From: Thraustochytrium sp. TN22
Lineage: Eukaryota; Sar; Bigyra; Thraustochytrida; Thraustochytriidae
Direction of reading: 5' to 3'
Assembly: GCA_013306675.1 (NCBI GenBank)
Contig: JABLUY010000044.1
Coordinates: 1-64,000, forward strand
Length of the DNA stretch: 64,000 bases
Below, piece after piece: positions 55,509-64,000 of the stretch. The position numbers and the translations under genes were made by a program. The notes beneath the pieces were generated by a model that saw nothing but the letters and a program-made list of their open reading frames with translations, ran no database searches and had not been told where the DNA came from. Every line of letters starts with the position of its first letter. Position 1 is the stretch's first letter.

Positions 55509-56618
55509 ATGAGGACTCGGACAGGGAGGCTCGTGACCGTGCCGGACGCAACGCTCGTGGAGGCGGCACTACGGACCACGTCGCATGCTGTTCAAGTGAA
55601 GCCCCTATCCGCCGTGCTGCATCTCCGCAGTCTGGTCATTGTTCTGTTCGTGACGGTGAGTTCGCAACAAGAAAAGGAGAACCATGTCTCCATAAGGCCC
55701 TTCGTTTACGTCAGTTCGCTCACTCACTGGCTTGCTGACTCAGCGACGGGCTACGCTTGGTACGCTCTTTCACCTTACGACTCTCATGTTGTGCTTCGCT
55801 CTCATCTTTTTCGTGCACTGGGTCGCCCCGCTCAAACGGGTGGGAAACGGTGTTGCCGAGCCCCTCTACCTCTTCTCGCGTGTGATCACCGCAAAGCTCC
55901 TCTTTGACCAGAAAGTGCTTACTGAAATGAGTGGCGCCGGTAGTTTGACAGGTCTGATCGCATCCCTGTACTTTTGGGAGGGAATTGCAGAGGCAATGCT
56001 CCTGGGCCTGTCGCTGAGCCGCACCAAGCCGTATAGGCACGAACAGCTCCTTGTCGATCGTCTGACTGTGGAGCCCGAGAGGGAACTCAGCTTCGAGCAT
56101 ACGCCGAAGACTTACGACTTCGCGGACCATATCGGAACCACCTTTTGCTTTGGATGTATCGGAAGCACCGTCCTCATCTTTTTCACCCTTTTGGTATTCT
56201 CCGTTCTCTCGCAATTAGAGCGTCGCTCCAGAGGCACCCTATGGTGATTCTCGAGTGCAGGATCGTGCTCTGGGTGTCGGCAAATCTCGCGGGCATTTCA
56301 AGTTGTTTTTGTTGCATTTTGTTCCCATGGAGGTGTGCTCGGGTCATCATCTGGGTGATGATGATGGCCTGGCCTTTGCCTTGCGAGGACGCCTCGAGCG
56401 AGCACTGAAGTAACCGTGGCTTCAAACGCAGGCTCGGGCGCGGCTGCACATTGCGGTCAAGCCAGGAACTTTCTCCTACCGTGGCACGTATCGCCAAGCT
56501 CGAAGCGCGGATACGATCGCACGCGTCCTGCACGCACCAAGGCGATATTATCTTAGACGCCACCAGGCCGGTGAGCCAGAATGGACTCATGGCGAGCTCA
56601 TCTCGTCGTAAGTTGGGT
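55090..56618. repeat. Tandem segmental duplication, unit 2
   Basis: Second copy of the 1.54-kb unit. Small differences include an 18-nt deletion in the upstream part and a 9-nt addition in exon 2 (extra Cys-Ile-Gly). Its end TCGTAAGTTGGGT (56618) marks the junction with unrelated sequence. Confidence 0.92.
55509..56247 (+). CDS. YDF-DH membrane protein, paralogue 2, two exons
   Basis: Exons 55509-55655 and 55744-56247, giving 216 aa, with an 88-nt phase-0 intron. It is almost identical to paralogue 1 up to the YDFADHI motif, but the last membrane segment and tail differ (FGCIGSTVLIFFTLLVFSVL). Most changes cluster in the last 35 residues. Intact splice sites and frame suggest both copies are expressed genes. 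Confidence 0.78.
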
Positions 56619-57100
56619 ACTATGTCGTAGGCCAACTTTCAAGGAGCCGAGCGAATTTGGCTTAGCGCTCGGACACGTTCAGGGTCTCCAGCACAAGGCC
56701 GTTCTCTGCGTCCCGACATTGCATTGCAGAATATGCGCGCCTTGCTGGCCACAACGGCCGCAACGAGCCTCCGACTGCCCTCGATTAGGCCCGGGCATCG
56801 CGCCGCTTTGTTGCGTGGTGACGATTGTGCTCTCCCCACGCGCAGCAGCGCATAACGCACTACAAGGCAGCAGAACCTGAAAGGCTTCGAGCGACGAGCG
56901 ACAGGCGAGCGACAGCGACAGCGAGCGACAGCGAGCGCGCGCGCGCGCGCGCACGCAGGCACGAGCGCTGGAGGTCCGGGCCGGCGTGGCCAAAGCGGGC
57001 CGGCGCGCGCGCGCGCGTGCGTGGATGAGGGCGTGCGCACACGTCGCCCACCCCGTCCTGCTTGGCTGCGTGGGCTTCTGCACTGCTCGGCAAGCGCGTG
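56619..57100. other. Spacer with GC dinucleotide runs
   Basis: About 480 bp after unit 2. It contains alternating (GC)n runs at about 56936-56953 and 57003-57021, sequence that favours Z-form DNA, with GCGACA repeats before the first. No gene is seen. Confidence 0.5.
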
Positions 57101-57818
57101 ATGTTCGAGGGCATGGTGCCCGTCGCGCGGGCGATGGAGTACGCCGCGATGCGTAGCCTTCGCTTCATCAAATACAAGCCCGTGACCGCAGTCATCCAAC
57201 AACGAAGCCTCCTCGTCGTTCTTCTGGTGTCGGTAAGCTGCCGGGGTGGTGGGTGTGCAGCGCCTGATGCCATTGCTCAACCTAGTTCACTGACCTGATT
57301 GGCTCGCTCGTGTGCTGACGCAGCGCCGAGTTGCAATTGGCACGATCTTCCATTTGGCGACCAATATGGTATTCGGCGCTCTGTTGGTTATCTTGGATAA
57401 AGTCGCTTTGCTCGTGTTGGAGAATGGAATGGGCGAGCTCATCTACGTGATTTCGCGCATGATCGCCGCAAGGCTCCTCTTCACGCAAGCAACACTGGCG
57501 AGCATGACCTCTGTCGGGACCCTGGCAGGCCTGATCGCGTCCCTGTACTTTTGGGAAGGAATTGCAGAAGCAGCTCTCCTCTGCCTCTCGCTCTCCCTGG
57601 TCCGCTTCAAACCGTTCCGGCACGAACAGCTTCTCCTCGATCGTCGCACCGGCAGGAACACACGCTCAGCACCCTACGATTTCTCGGACCACATCGGGAC
57701 TGCCCTTTGCTGGAGCTTTTTTGTGGCCACGATCTTCTTTTTTCTTGTCTTGGTTTCTTTCATGGGTGCTGGCCTCATTTTGAGCCCACACGCCTTCGAC
57801 GTGGCGCACCCCGACTGA
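57101..57818 (+). CDS. YDF-DH membrane protein, paralogue 3, two exons
   Basis: Exons 57101-57232 and 57324-57818, giving 208 aa. The 91-nt intron (GTAAGC...CTGACGCAG) is at the same position and phase as in paralogues 1 and 2. Exon 1 aligns without gaps over its last 39 residues (VPVARAMEYAAMRSLRFIKY; ending SLLVVLLVS). Exon 2 keeps GLIASLYFWEGIAEA, RFKPFRHEQLLLDRRTG and YDFSDHIG. The sequence is clearly diverged, so selection on these motifs is implied. The first ATG is a choice; a second in-frame ATG lies at 57113. Confidence 0.75.
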
Positions 57819-58836
57819 AACTGAGACAAGAGGTGGACCTCTCGAGAAGCTCCGCGTCCAGTGGCAAGTGCATGGCTGGTGTTCGGATAGCACGCTTCGC
57901 TCAACTCGGCCCGAGGCACCGATCGCACTCAAGTCATCAAGAAGGGAGAAGGGAACCGGAAAGCGTGGGTCCGCCAATACGCCCGCCCCTCGCGCGAAGC
58001 GAAGCTCGTGCAGGCGGGCGGGGACCGCAGGCTTGACGCAGGCTGCCCTGGCGCGCACCGAGAGCCGGCCCTCGCGCGGCCGGCAAGGGTCTGCAGCGTC
58101 ATGGGCGATCATACGGCCCTCGCTCGCTGACACTTGAGGGCAACTGTGACGGCACCGGCGCTCGCGTCGCTGTTCTCAGGAGCTTGCCCACTTTCTGTTC
58201 GACGTAACGAGATGTTTTTCGAGGCACACGACACACTCATCTTTGGTTGCGCCTCGATTCCCAGGGATTCTCATCGTGTTCGCAACCGCATGCATAGCCT
58301 AGTTTCGCTTGACCTGGCAAGTGAGCTCAGGCGCGCTCGTTGTTTGGGTCGACGCTCTTCTTCGTCCCGTTTCCCTTCAAGCTCGCAAGCCAGAGAAAGG
58401 GCAACAGTTCGACTCCCTCCTCCTGCACTCCACGGGACTCGCCTTTGTGTCGGCCGCCTGCGCTCAATCTCTATCAAGCTCATTCTTGCGAGGTGCGCTC
58501 ATCTGTGCCCCCGCGCCGAAGAGGCAACCTGACGATGACCTCGCGTGAACGCCAAGTACCAGTGGCCAGCACGCACGCCGTCCGAGCTGGCTGCTCGGCA
58601 CGTCGCGGTGCCACTGGCGGCTGCGCACGTGCCGCCAGCAGTCCGGGTCCCTTCTTGCTTCTCGTGCTCTCGCTCCCTCGCTCGCCGACCGAGCGCGGGC
58701 GGAGGGCGGCAGCGCTGCGGGCGCAGAGCCGCGGCGGACGCGAGCCTGGAAAGGCCAGCGAGCGCCGGCGCGGCCGAGCCGACGCCGCCTGCCACTGCAG
58801 GCTCAGGCGGCTCAGGCTCACGGGGTCGGGCGCACC
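57819..58836. other. Spacer between paralogues 3 and 4
   Basis: About 1 kb with no recognised gene. Open frames here show no family motif. It must contain the promoter of paralogue 4. Confidence 0.5.
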
Positions 58837-59498
58837 ATGGATCAGCTGCTCGTCGTGGGCGACATGGCGGAGGACCTGCTGGCGGACGCGCTGAGCTGGG
58901 TCGAGGTGCTGAGCTTCGAGGCCGTCGTGTATACCCGGCAGTTCCTCATCTTGTGGGTTGTGCTGGTACGTGTCTTGATCGGACGAGCGAGCAGCGAGCG
59001 CGAAAGCTGACGCGAGCCAGCGGCGGCGCGCTGTGCATGCAGCGGGACATCAAGACCGCGATCTTGCTCTACGCGATGACGACGCTAATCTTTGGGATCG
59101 TGGCCACGGTTGCGCTCAGGATTGCGGAGCCGCGCGTTCAGAGACAGATTCTACGCGCCGACATTCTTTACTTTATGGTCCGGCTCGTGTGTGCGCTGGC
59201 GCTCTTCAAGACCGGCGTGCCGGGCATCATTACGCGCATCTACCTTGGCGAGGCAGTCAGCGAGGTCCTCGTGCTAAGCCTCCGTGAGGCCGGTCTCTTG
59301 GGTTCAAAGACGGACGAGAATCTACCGGACGTGTACGATTTCTGCGACCATGCCGAGGTGGCCCTTCGGGTCACCGAGCAGTTTGGGACGCTAGCAGTCG
59401 GCGCCATGCTCTTGGTGAAAGCCTTCGTCAGCCCGTACCTTTACGCCGCGTCGGCGCTAGGCCAGCAGTCCAGCACATCACGACGCACGTCTTTGTGA
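58837..59498 (+). CDS. YDF-DH membrane protein, paralogue 4, two exons
   Basis: Exons 58837-58965 and 59043-59498, giving 194 aa. ATG lies in strong context (GCACCATGG). The 77-nt intron (GTACGT...CATGCAG) is again in phase 0 at the family position. Exon 1 is MDQLLVVGDMAEDLLADALS then ...RQFLILWVVL. Exon 2 begins RDIKTAILLYAMTTLIFGIV and retains GIITRIYLGEAVSEVLVLSL, where the others have GLIASLYFWEGIAEA, and YDFCDHAEVALR. It lacks the RHEQLL loop and is the most diverged member. It is probably the oldest branch. Confidence 0.75.
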
Positions 59499-60047
59499 AC
59501 GTGGTCAATAAATCGCGGAGTGCCGCGAACGAGACGCTTGTCAGGCGGCAGCCTTTTCATTTTGCTCCAAAACATGGATGTTGCCGTATGAGCGGAGGCG
59601 CGTTTGATGATACGGCCGGCTGGAAGCGAGGTGAGGAGGTAGCCGTCTCTTCTCTCTGGCTAGCTCGCTCCTGCCAGAGGTAGTTTTACCTGAGCGAGGC
59701 TCGTCGCGACCACCTACAGGCAGGTGGGCAGGGAGCGGCGCTCCACGCAAGGGACCCACTTCACGAGACGGCCTCCAGCATGATTGCGCTCGTCTGCGCT
59801 CGCCTGACTACGTCTCATCGTCAGGTAGGTGTAGCCAGGAAGGTCGCAGCAAAGCCCGACGCTGACGAGGCTTGACGCGTGAGCCTTGCCAAACCGACGG
59901 TTGTCTCCTCGTGCCCAACCCGTGCCGTCTCCGCGCGAGACATGCCGCATGTCTTTTTCGCGGCGCGTGCCTTGCCTCGCGGCAGGTACAAGGCGCGTGG
60001 GTGGCACACCTTATTGGCGCAGAACATGAAATGAAGGGGTATTACGG
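59499..60047. other. Intergenic region
   Basis: 549 bp between the convergent paralogue 4 and the Asterix-like gene. No gene is seen. Confidence 0.45.
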
Positions 60048-60335
60048 TCAGCCGGCGTGGTTGACAAGCAGGCCGAGCAAGACGCAACCCAGCGTACAGA
60101 CCGTTTGCTTCGCATCGAAGTGAGCCGCCTTGATATTCACGAGCGAACTGAGGCAACAGATCACCGATGTCCATGCGAGCATTGGGCTGGCCAGCAGGTA
60201 CGCGAGCAGCCCGAGCATGAGCGCCACGAGCGAGAGATAGTCGGGCGGCAGCTGGTCCATGTCCGGTGGCGTCTCCTGCCACGGCCGCACCGCGGGGCCG
60301 CCGCGGCGCGGGTCGCCCTCGGTTTCCAGCACCAT
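60048..60335 (-). CDS. WDR83OS: Asterix-like ER membrane protein (PAT complex subunit family)
   Basis: ATG at 60335 (context GCGACATGG), 95 aa; human Asterix has 106. A longer frame to 60596 only adds a GGCGAC-encoded Gly/Asp tract. Matches to the family are DPRRG near the N-terminus, PPDYLSLVALMLGLL in place of the P-D-Y-M-x-L-x-G-M helix, LAWTSVICCLSSLVN and DAKQ before the last helix. Asterix and CCDC47 form the PAT complex, an intramembrane chaperone at the Sec61 translocon. The usual NP-x-PMTPPW tail is missing or lies in an unseen exon. Confidence 0.65.
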   Translation of the reverse strand: MVLETEGDPRRGGPAVRPWQETPPDMDQLPPDYLSLVALMLGLLAYLLASPMLAWTSVICCLSSLVNIKAAHFDAKQTVCTLGCVLLGLLVNHAG

Positions 60336-60811
60336 GTCGCTGCCCCCGTCGTTGCCGCCGTCGTCGCCGTCGCCGCCGCCGCCGCCTTCGCCGTCGCCGT
60401 CGCCGTCGCCGCAGCCACAGCCGCAGCGCAGAGGCGCGTCGGCTCGCTTGCTAGCTTGCTTGCCCCAAACGCGGCAAGGCCGCTCGACTTGGGCAAACTT
60501 GGCGGCAAACTCGTGACTTCGATCCTGCTGCATCATGCCTTGCCTGCTGGGGCCGGCCCGGGCACACACCGTCGAGCGGGAACGAGGGCACTGCACGCGT
60601 ACTCCGTCAATGACCGTTACGTTGCGTTATGTGGCGTTATGATGCCGCTGCGGTCACTCTGAACGTCGTCCGGTCGCTGCGTTGGGCTCGCCGCAGGACC
60701 GCTTCTTCCGCGCTAGCTCGCGCACGCCGTGCGTCGCCTGTTGCCGCTGCGCCTGGCTGGGTCGCCTGCTGCCGCCGCGCTAGGTGCGCCGCCTCTGCTC
60801 GCCGCGCCGCC
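60336..60811. promoter_or_regulatory. Divergent spacer, Asterix-like / ankyrin genes
   Basis: 476 bp head to head, with a GTCGCC hexamer run at about 60343-60415 close to the Asterix-like ATG. It must carry both promoters. No gene is seen. Confidence 0.5.
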
Positions 60812-61513
60812 ATGGAGGCAGCGCCGGCGCTTCGGAGAACGCAGATAGAGGACGAGGAGGACGCGCAGGCGTTTAGTCTTGCGTACGACGATGGTGTGCT
60901 GCCCGAGCACGTGCCACGGCGCGAACAGGTACCGGAGATCGACTTCAAGCTGCTCTCGAAGCTGCACGTGGCCGCTCGAGACGGCAAGGTGGCGGTGGTT
61001 CGGGCCATCCTCAAGACGGAGCAAGAACCGGTCAACGGGGCGGATCCGGCGCACCAGACCCCTCTGCACTTCGCGTGCGGTGGACGCCTTGGGCCCGAGG
61101 GTGAAGGCCCCGCGCTGGAAGTGATCGCCGCGCTGCTGGCCAAGGGCGCCAACATGAATCTCAAGGATGCGACAGGGTGCACGCCGCTGCACAATGCGGT
61201 GCGGAGCGGGCGCGTGGAGGCGGTGCGCGCGCTGCTGCGCTGGAAGGGTAGCGAGACGGCAAACGTGAACGCATCTGACACGCACATGGACACACCGCTG
61301 CACCTGGCAGTAAAGATGCAGCGCGTCGCCATCGTGCGCGAGCTGCTGGAGCACGGCGCGTGCGCGACGGTCCTTAACTTGGAGAACCGCACGGCGCCGC
61401 TCATCGCCAAGGAGCTTCACTGCGTGCCTCTGATCGAGATCTTCCTCGCGCAGACTGGTCCTGGCGCGCACCTGTCGCGCCTGTCAGCAGAGGCAAGGGC
61501 CGTACGATTGTGA
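60812..61513 (+). CDS. Ankyrin-repeat protein
   Basis: ATG at 60812 (CCGCCATGG), 233 aa. After a 45-residue acidic N-terminus there are about five ankyrin repeats from residue 50 to 215. Clear cores are KLHVAARDGKVAVVRAIL, QTPLHFACGG, GCTPLHNAVRSGRVEAVRALL and DTPLHLAVKMQRVAIVRELL. There is no other domain. It is probably a protein-binding adaptor, and no orthologue can be named from ankyrin repeats alone. Confidence 0.9.
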   Translation: MEAAPALRRTQIEDEEDAQAFSLAYDDGVLPEHVPRREQVPEIDFKLLSKLHVAARDGKVAVVRAILKTEQEPVNGADPAHQTPLHFACGGRLGPEGEGPALEVIAALLAKGANMNLKDATGCTPLHNAVRSGRVEAVRALLRWKGSETANVNASDTHMDTPLHLAVKMQRVAIVRELLEHGACATVLNLENRTAPLIAKELHCVPLIEIFLAQTGPGAHLSRLSAEARAVRL

Positions 61514-61785
61514 CGCATTGGATGATGGGAGGCAGCCTGTTGTTTTAGAAATGGGCGACTCACTGTAAAGGGCGAGGCGGGATGGGTGCATTTGGCGGGG
61601 CACACCAACCTGGGCCGGGCCCCTGGCTGCGCTGCTGGGCTGGGCTCTTCTTGGCTGGGCGCAGAGCAGCGCCTCGTGTGGAAGGAGTAGAATAACAAGG
61701 GTGTGATCAAAATTCGATACCGGTACCGGCCCCTCATCGTGGGACCACGCCGCGGCGAGGCGTGTTGGCAGCGACCCGGACCCGC

Positions 61786-62892
61786 TCAAAAGACGGGGGC
61801 GGTCTGCACGCGGGGGCGCGACTTGGGACTGGCGCTGCCGACACTCCTCGGGAGGTCGTCGCTGTGGACGCTGTCATCGTCTCCGTCAGAGATATGCGAG
61901 GCGGCCTCGAGGTCAGTCTCCATGTCGCAGCAGCGCTGCACGAGAACATCCTGCTCCTCCCAGAGAGCGAGGAGGCGCGTGAGCACCGGGAGCGTCTGGC
62001 GGCGCGACGCCTTAGTGGGCACGTGGAAAATGACGATGCTGCCGGCCTTGGCGTGCTGCAGGGCGTAGGCGATGTGGTAGCGGACGGCGGAATCGCGCGG
62101 CGGCTCGGCGCTGCCGCCAATGGCCGGGTCATTGCTCCAGACGTCGCCCATGGCGACAAGGTAGTCCTCGTCGTCGAGCACGCGCATCATGGCGCGACTG
62201 AGGCGGCCGTGCGGCGGGCGGAACCAGCGCTGGCGCGAGCGGCGCGGTCCAAAGCGCATTGGGTCGAAGCGCGAGAGCACGTCCTCGGCACGCAGCAGCT
62301 CAGCGCGGAAGTCGTCGGCGCTTAGCCGATGGTACGGCTTATCTTCGGGCATGTGGTTGCCGAGCTCGTGGCCGCTGTCCACCATGCGCTGCAGCGTACG
62401 CTCGCTCTCGATGTTGGTCACAGAGGATGTCATGACAAAAAAGGTGACCTTGACCTTGTGGCCGTCCAGCAGGTCCAGCAAGTTTTGCATCTCCTTGGAC
62501 GAGTTGCCTGGCGCGTCGTCCAGCGTGAGCACGACCTCCTGCCGGCTCGTGCGGAAGCGCCATACGCAACGCTCGTGGCCCCAGGTGGCGCCCATGCAGG
62601 GCCTGCCCACGGTGAGTAGGTCCTCGAGCATGCCGCCTGCAATCAGCGACCAGAATGCGCGCAAGCAGCGTTGGCTTTTGCCGCCGAGGCGCGGCTCCAG
62701 AATCGTGCCAATGGCGAGCAGCGGGACGACGAGGACCGCAAAGGGCATCACGACGAGCAGGCGCACGAGGGCCCCAAGGCGCGACGGCCACTCCGTGCTG
62801 AGCTTGCGCGCCGCCACGCCCACCAGGTCCCTCTCGGCTGCCTCTGCCGGCGCCGGGGTCGCCAGCGCCGGTGGGACCGTGAAAGGCAGCAT
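61786..62892 (-). CDS. Polysaccharide deacetylase (NodB)-like membrane protein
   Basis: ATG at 62892, 368 aa. An N-terminal membrane anchor (LLVVMPFAVLVVPLLAIGTI, about 44-64) precedes a NodB-type domain. Motifs visible: LTLDDAPG (motif 1, catalytic and metal Asp), SGHELGNH (motif 2, two metal His), RWFRPPHGRLS (motif 3), GDVWSNDP (motif 4) and IVIFH (motif 5). These are the signatures of carbohydrate esterase family 4, which removes acetyl groups from chitin or related polymers. The C-terminus is Ser/Asp-rich. Topology suggests a Golgi or cell-surface enzyme. The substrate is unknown. It converges on the ankyrin gene with 272 bp between stops. Confidence 0.88.
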   Translation of the reverse strand: MLPFTVPPALATPAPAEAAERDLVGVAARKLSTEWPSRLGALVRLLVVMPFAVLVVPLLAIGTILEPRLGGKSQRCLRAFWSLIAGGMLEDLLTVGRPCMGATWGHERCVWRFRTSRQEVVLTLDDAPGNSSKEMQNLLDLLDGHKVKVTFFVMTSSVTNIESERTLQRMVDSGHELGNHMPEDKPYHRLSADDFRAELLRAEDVLSRFDPMRFGPRRSRQRWFRPPHGRLSRAMMRVLDDEDYLVAMGDVWSNDPAIGGSAEPPRDSAVRYHIAYALQHAKAGSIVIFHVPTKASRRQTLPVLTRLLALWEEQDVLVQRCCDMETDLEAASHISDGDDDSVHSDDLPRSVGSASPKSRPRVQTAPVF

Positions 62893-64000
62893 GCTCGCGA
62901 CCTCGCGTTAGCGCGCGCCCGCTGCCGCGCCGGAGCCTGCGCTTGCCGATGCCATTCTGCGGCGGCCCCGTGGACGGCGGCACCTCGCCGCCTTGCACCC
63001 CGACCCGCCAGCGCTCTAACGGCAGACGCAGGGCCGCTGCCGCACCTCCACGCCCACCCGCTGCGCCCTTGTGCACGCAAGCTTGTCTGACAGTGACTGA
63101 GGAGCAGCACTCGGAGGGGCGCTGCAAGTGCAGGAGGAGCGAGCTGTGATGCACCAGCACCGCGCTTCGAGGACTTCTCTGCACCTCCAAGGGCCAAGGC
63201 CGCGGCTTGTGCACGCGCGAGCACAGCGCCGCACAGTGCGGCACACGCGCCCGGGGCCGACGCGGGCCGACGCGGGAGCGACACGTACTTCATGCCCCGT
63301 AATTAGCTAGAGCTCTAGCTAGCGCTAGCTAGTCGCTCGCTCGTGGAGCGTGTCGGTGGCCTTGACCACCTTGCCAGGGGACCCGGACGGGCCGGACTCC
63401 AAGTTGGGCGGGCGGGGCTGCACACGGTCATCAGGGGAGGACGTTAGCTTGCGTCACGGTCGGCGCGCCACCAGTGCCCACTGGCACCACCACTGCACCG
63501 GTCACGGCAGGCGCACAAAGGGCGCACAAGACGTCCTCGCGATGCCAAGGGAACCACCGCCGAGGCGAAAGTCCGTCGCGAAAGGCCGGCGAGGCACCCG
63601 CGAGGCACCCAGACCCGATCAACGAGCGAGATGCTTTCGATCGGCCGGATGTGGCGCAAAATGAGCGCGAGTGCGTCGTGCGTGCTTCATCGCGGGAGCA
63701 GCGGCGCCTCTGGAGGAGGAGCCGCCGCTTTGTTGTGCCCGTCGAGTACAAGACATCGCTGTACAGCAATCTTCTAGCGCATCGGGCGGCGGCTCAATCT
63801 TGCTTCTGGCTGTGGCTGTCAACCTTCGCTTAGAAATGGCTTCGGGGAGGTCATCCGATGTTCGGCCTCACGTGCCGCAGTCGGCTGAGGTCGCACGCAT
63901 TGTGTAGAACACTACCCCGAATGCATCATTCCGCGGACTCCCTCGGCGCGCTTCAGTCCTGCACAGTTTGAGAGCGACGAACCGCCGGAGGCGTGGCTCA
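62893..64000. other. Right-hand region without recognised genes
   Basis: About 1.1 kb upstream of the deacetylase-like gene to the window edge. It has a GCTA-type run near 63302-63334. ORFs here are short, mutually overlapping and featureless. A gene beyond the edge cannot be excluded. Confidence 0.45.

Noticed and set aside
56639-57280. 213-codon minus-strand ORF over the GC dinucleotide region
   Set aside because: It is antisense to exon 1 of paralogue 3 and to simple repeats and has no protein-like features.

Overview
The window is GC-rich nuclear DNA from a eukaryote. Evidence: short spliceosomal introns (68-97 nt, GT-AG) in at least six genes, ATG contexts of the type GCCATGG, and proteins found only in eukaryotes (Sec16, Pol III subunit RPC5, PP4 catalytic subunit, MetAP2, DRG2, an Asterix-like ER protein). 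Long GC-rich open frames, abundant microsatellites and secreted proteins with SPT-rich stalks suggest a unicellular stramenopile, perhaps a labyrinthulomycete/thraustochytrid. That placement is inference and was not tested.

Layout. 0.2-8.2 kb: a large glycosylated membrane protein (+) converges on a BK/Slo-like K+ channel (-); their open frames overlap tail to tail. 8.7-13.7 kb: an EF-hand/coiled-coil/leucine-rich-repeat protein (+) and a Cys-rich zinc-binding protein (-). 15-25.1 kb: RPC5 (+), a two-exon divergent class II photolyase-like gene (-) with an 18-bp minisatellite just upstream, a three-exon DRG2 GTPase (-), and a large helical protein of unknown function (+). 25.5-39 kb: PP4 catalytic subunit (-), then a gene-poor accessory stretch. 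It holds three scattered paralogues of a secreted, probably GPI-anchored Cys-patterned family, a broken V-ATPase subunit c exon, a decayed coding region, a nuclear-looking kinase-like protein of Crinkler type, and a lower-GC island of unidentified ORFs. 40.57-41.12 kb: an AT-rich MITE with perfect 17-bp terminal inverted repeats. 41.3-45 kb: tandem MetAP2 duplicates. 45.8-53.5 kb: Sec16. 53.5-59.5 kb: a tandem array of four two-exon genes for an unrecognised membrane protein family (signature Y-D-F-x-D-H), two of them in a recent 1.5-kb duplication. 60-62.9 kb: an Asterix-like protein, an ankyrin protein and a polysaccharide deacetylase-like protein.

Most genes are unrelated housekeeping loci, often in divergent pairs with short GC-rich spacers; there is no operon-like logic. 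The most novel material is the four-gene YDF-DH array, the three-member secreted family and the MITE. Exon-intron structures were inferred by eye from frame continuity, splice consensus and known protein families.
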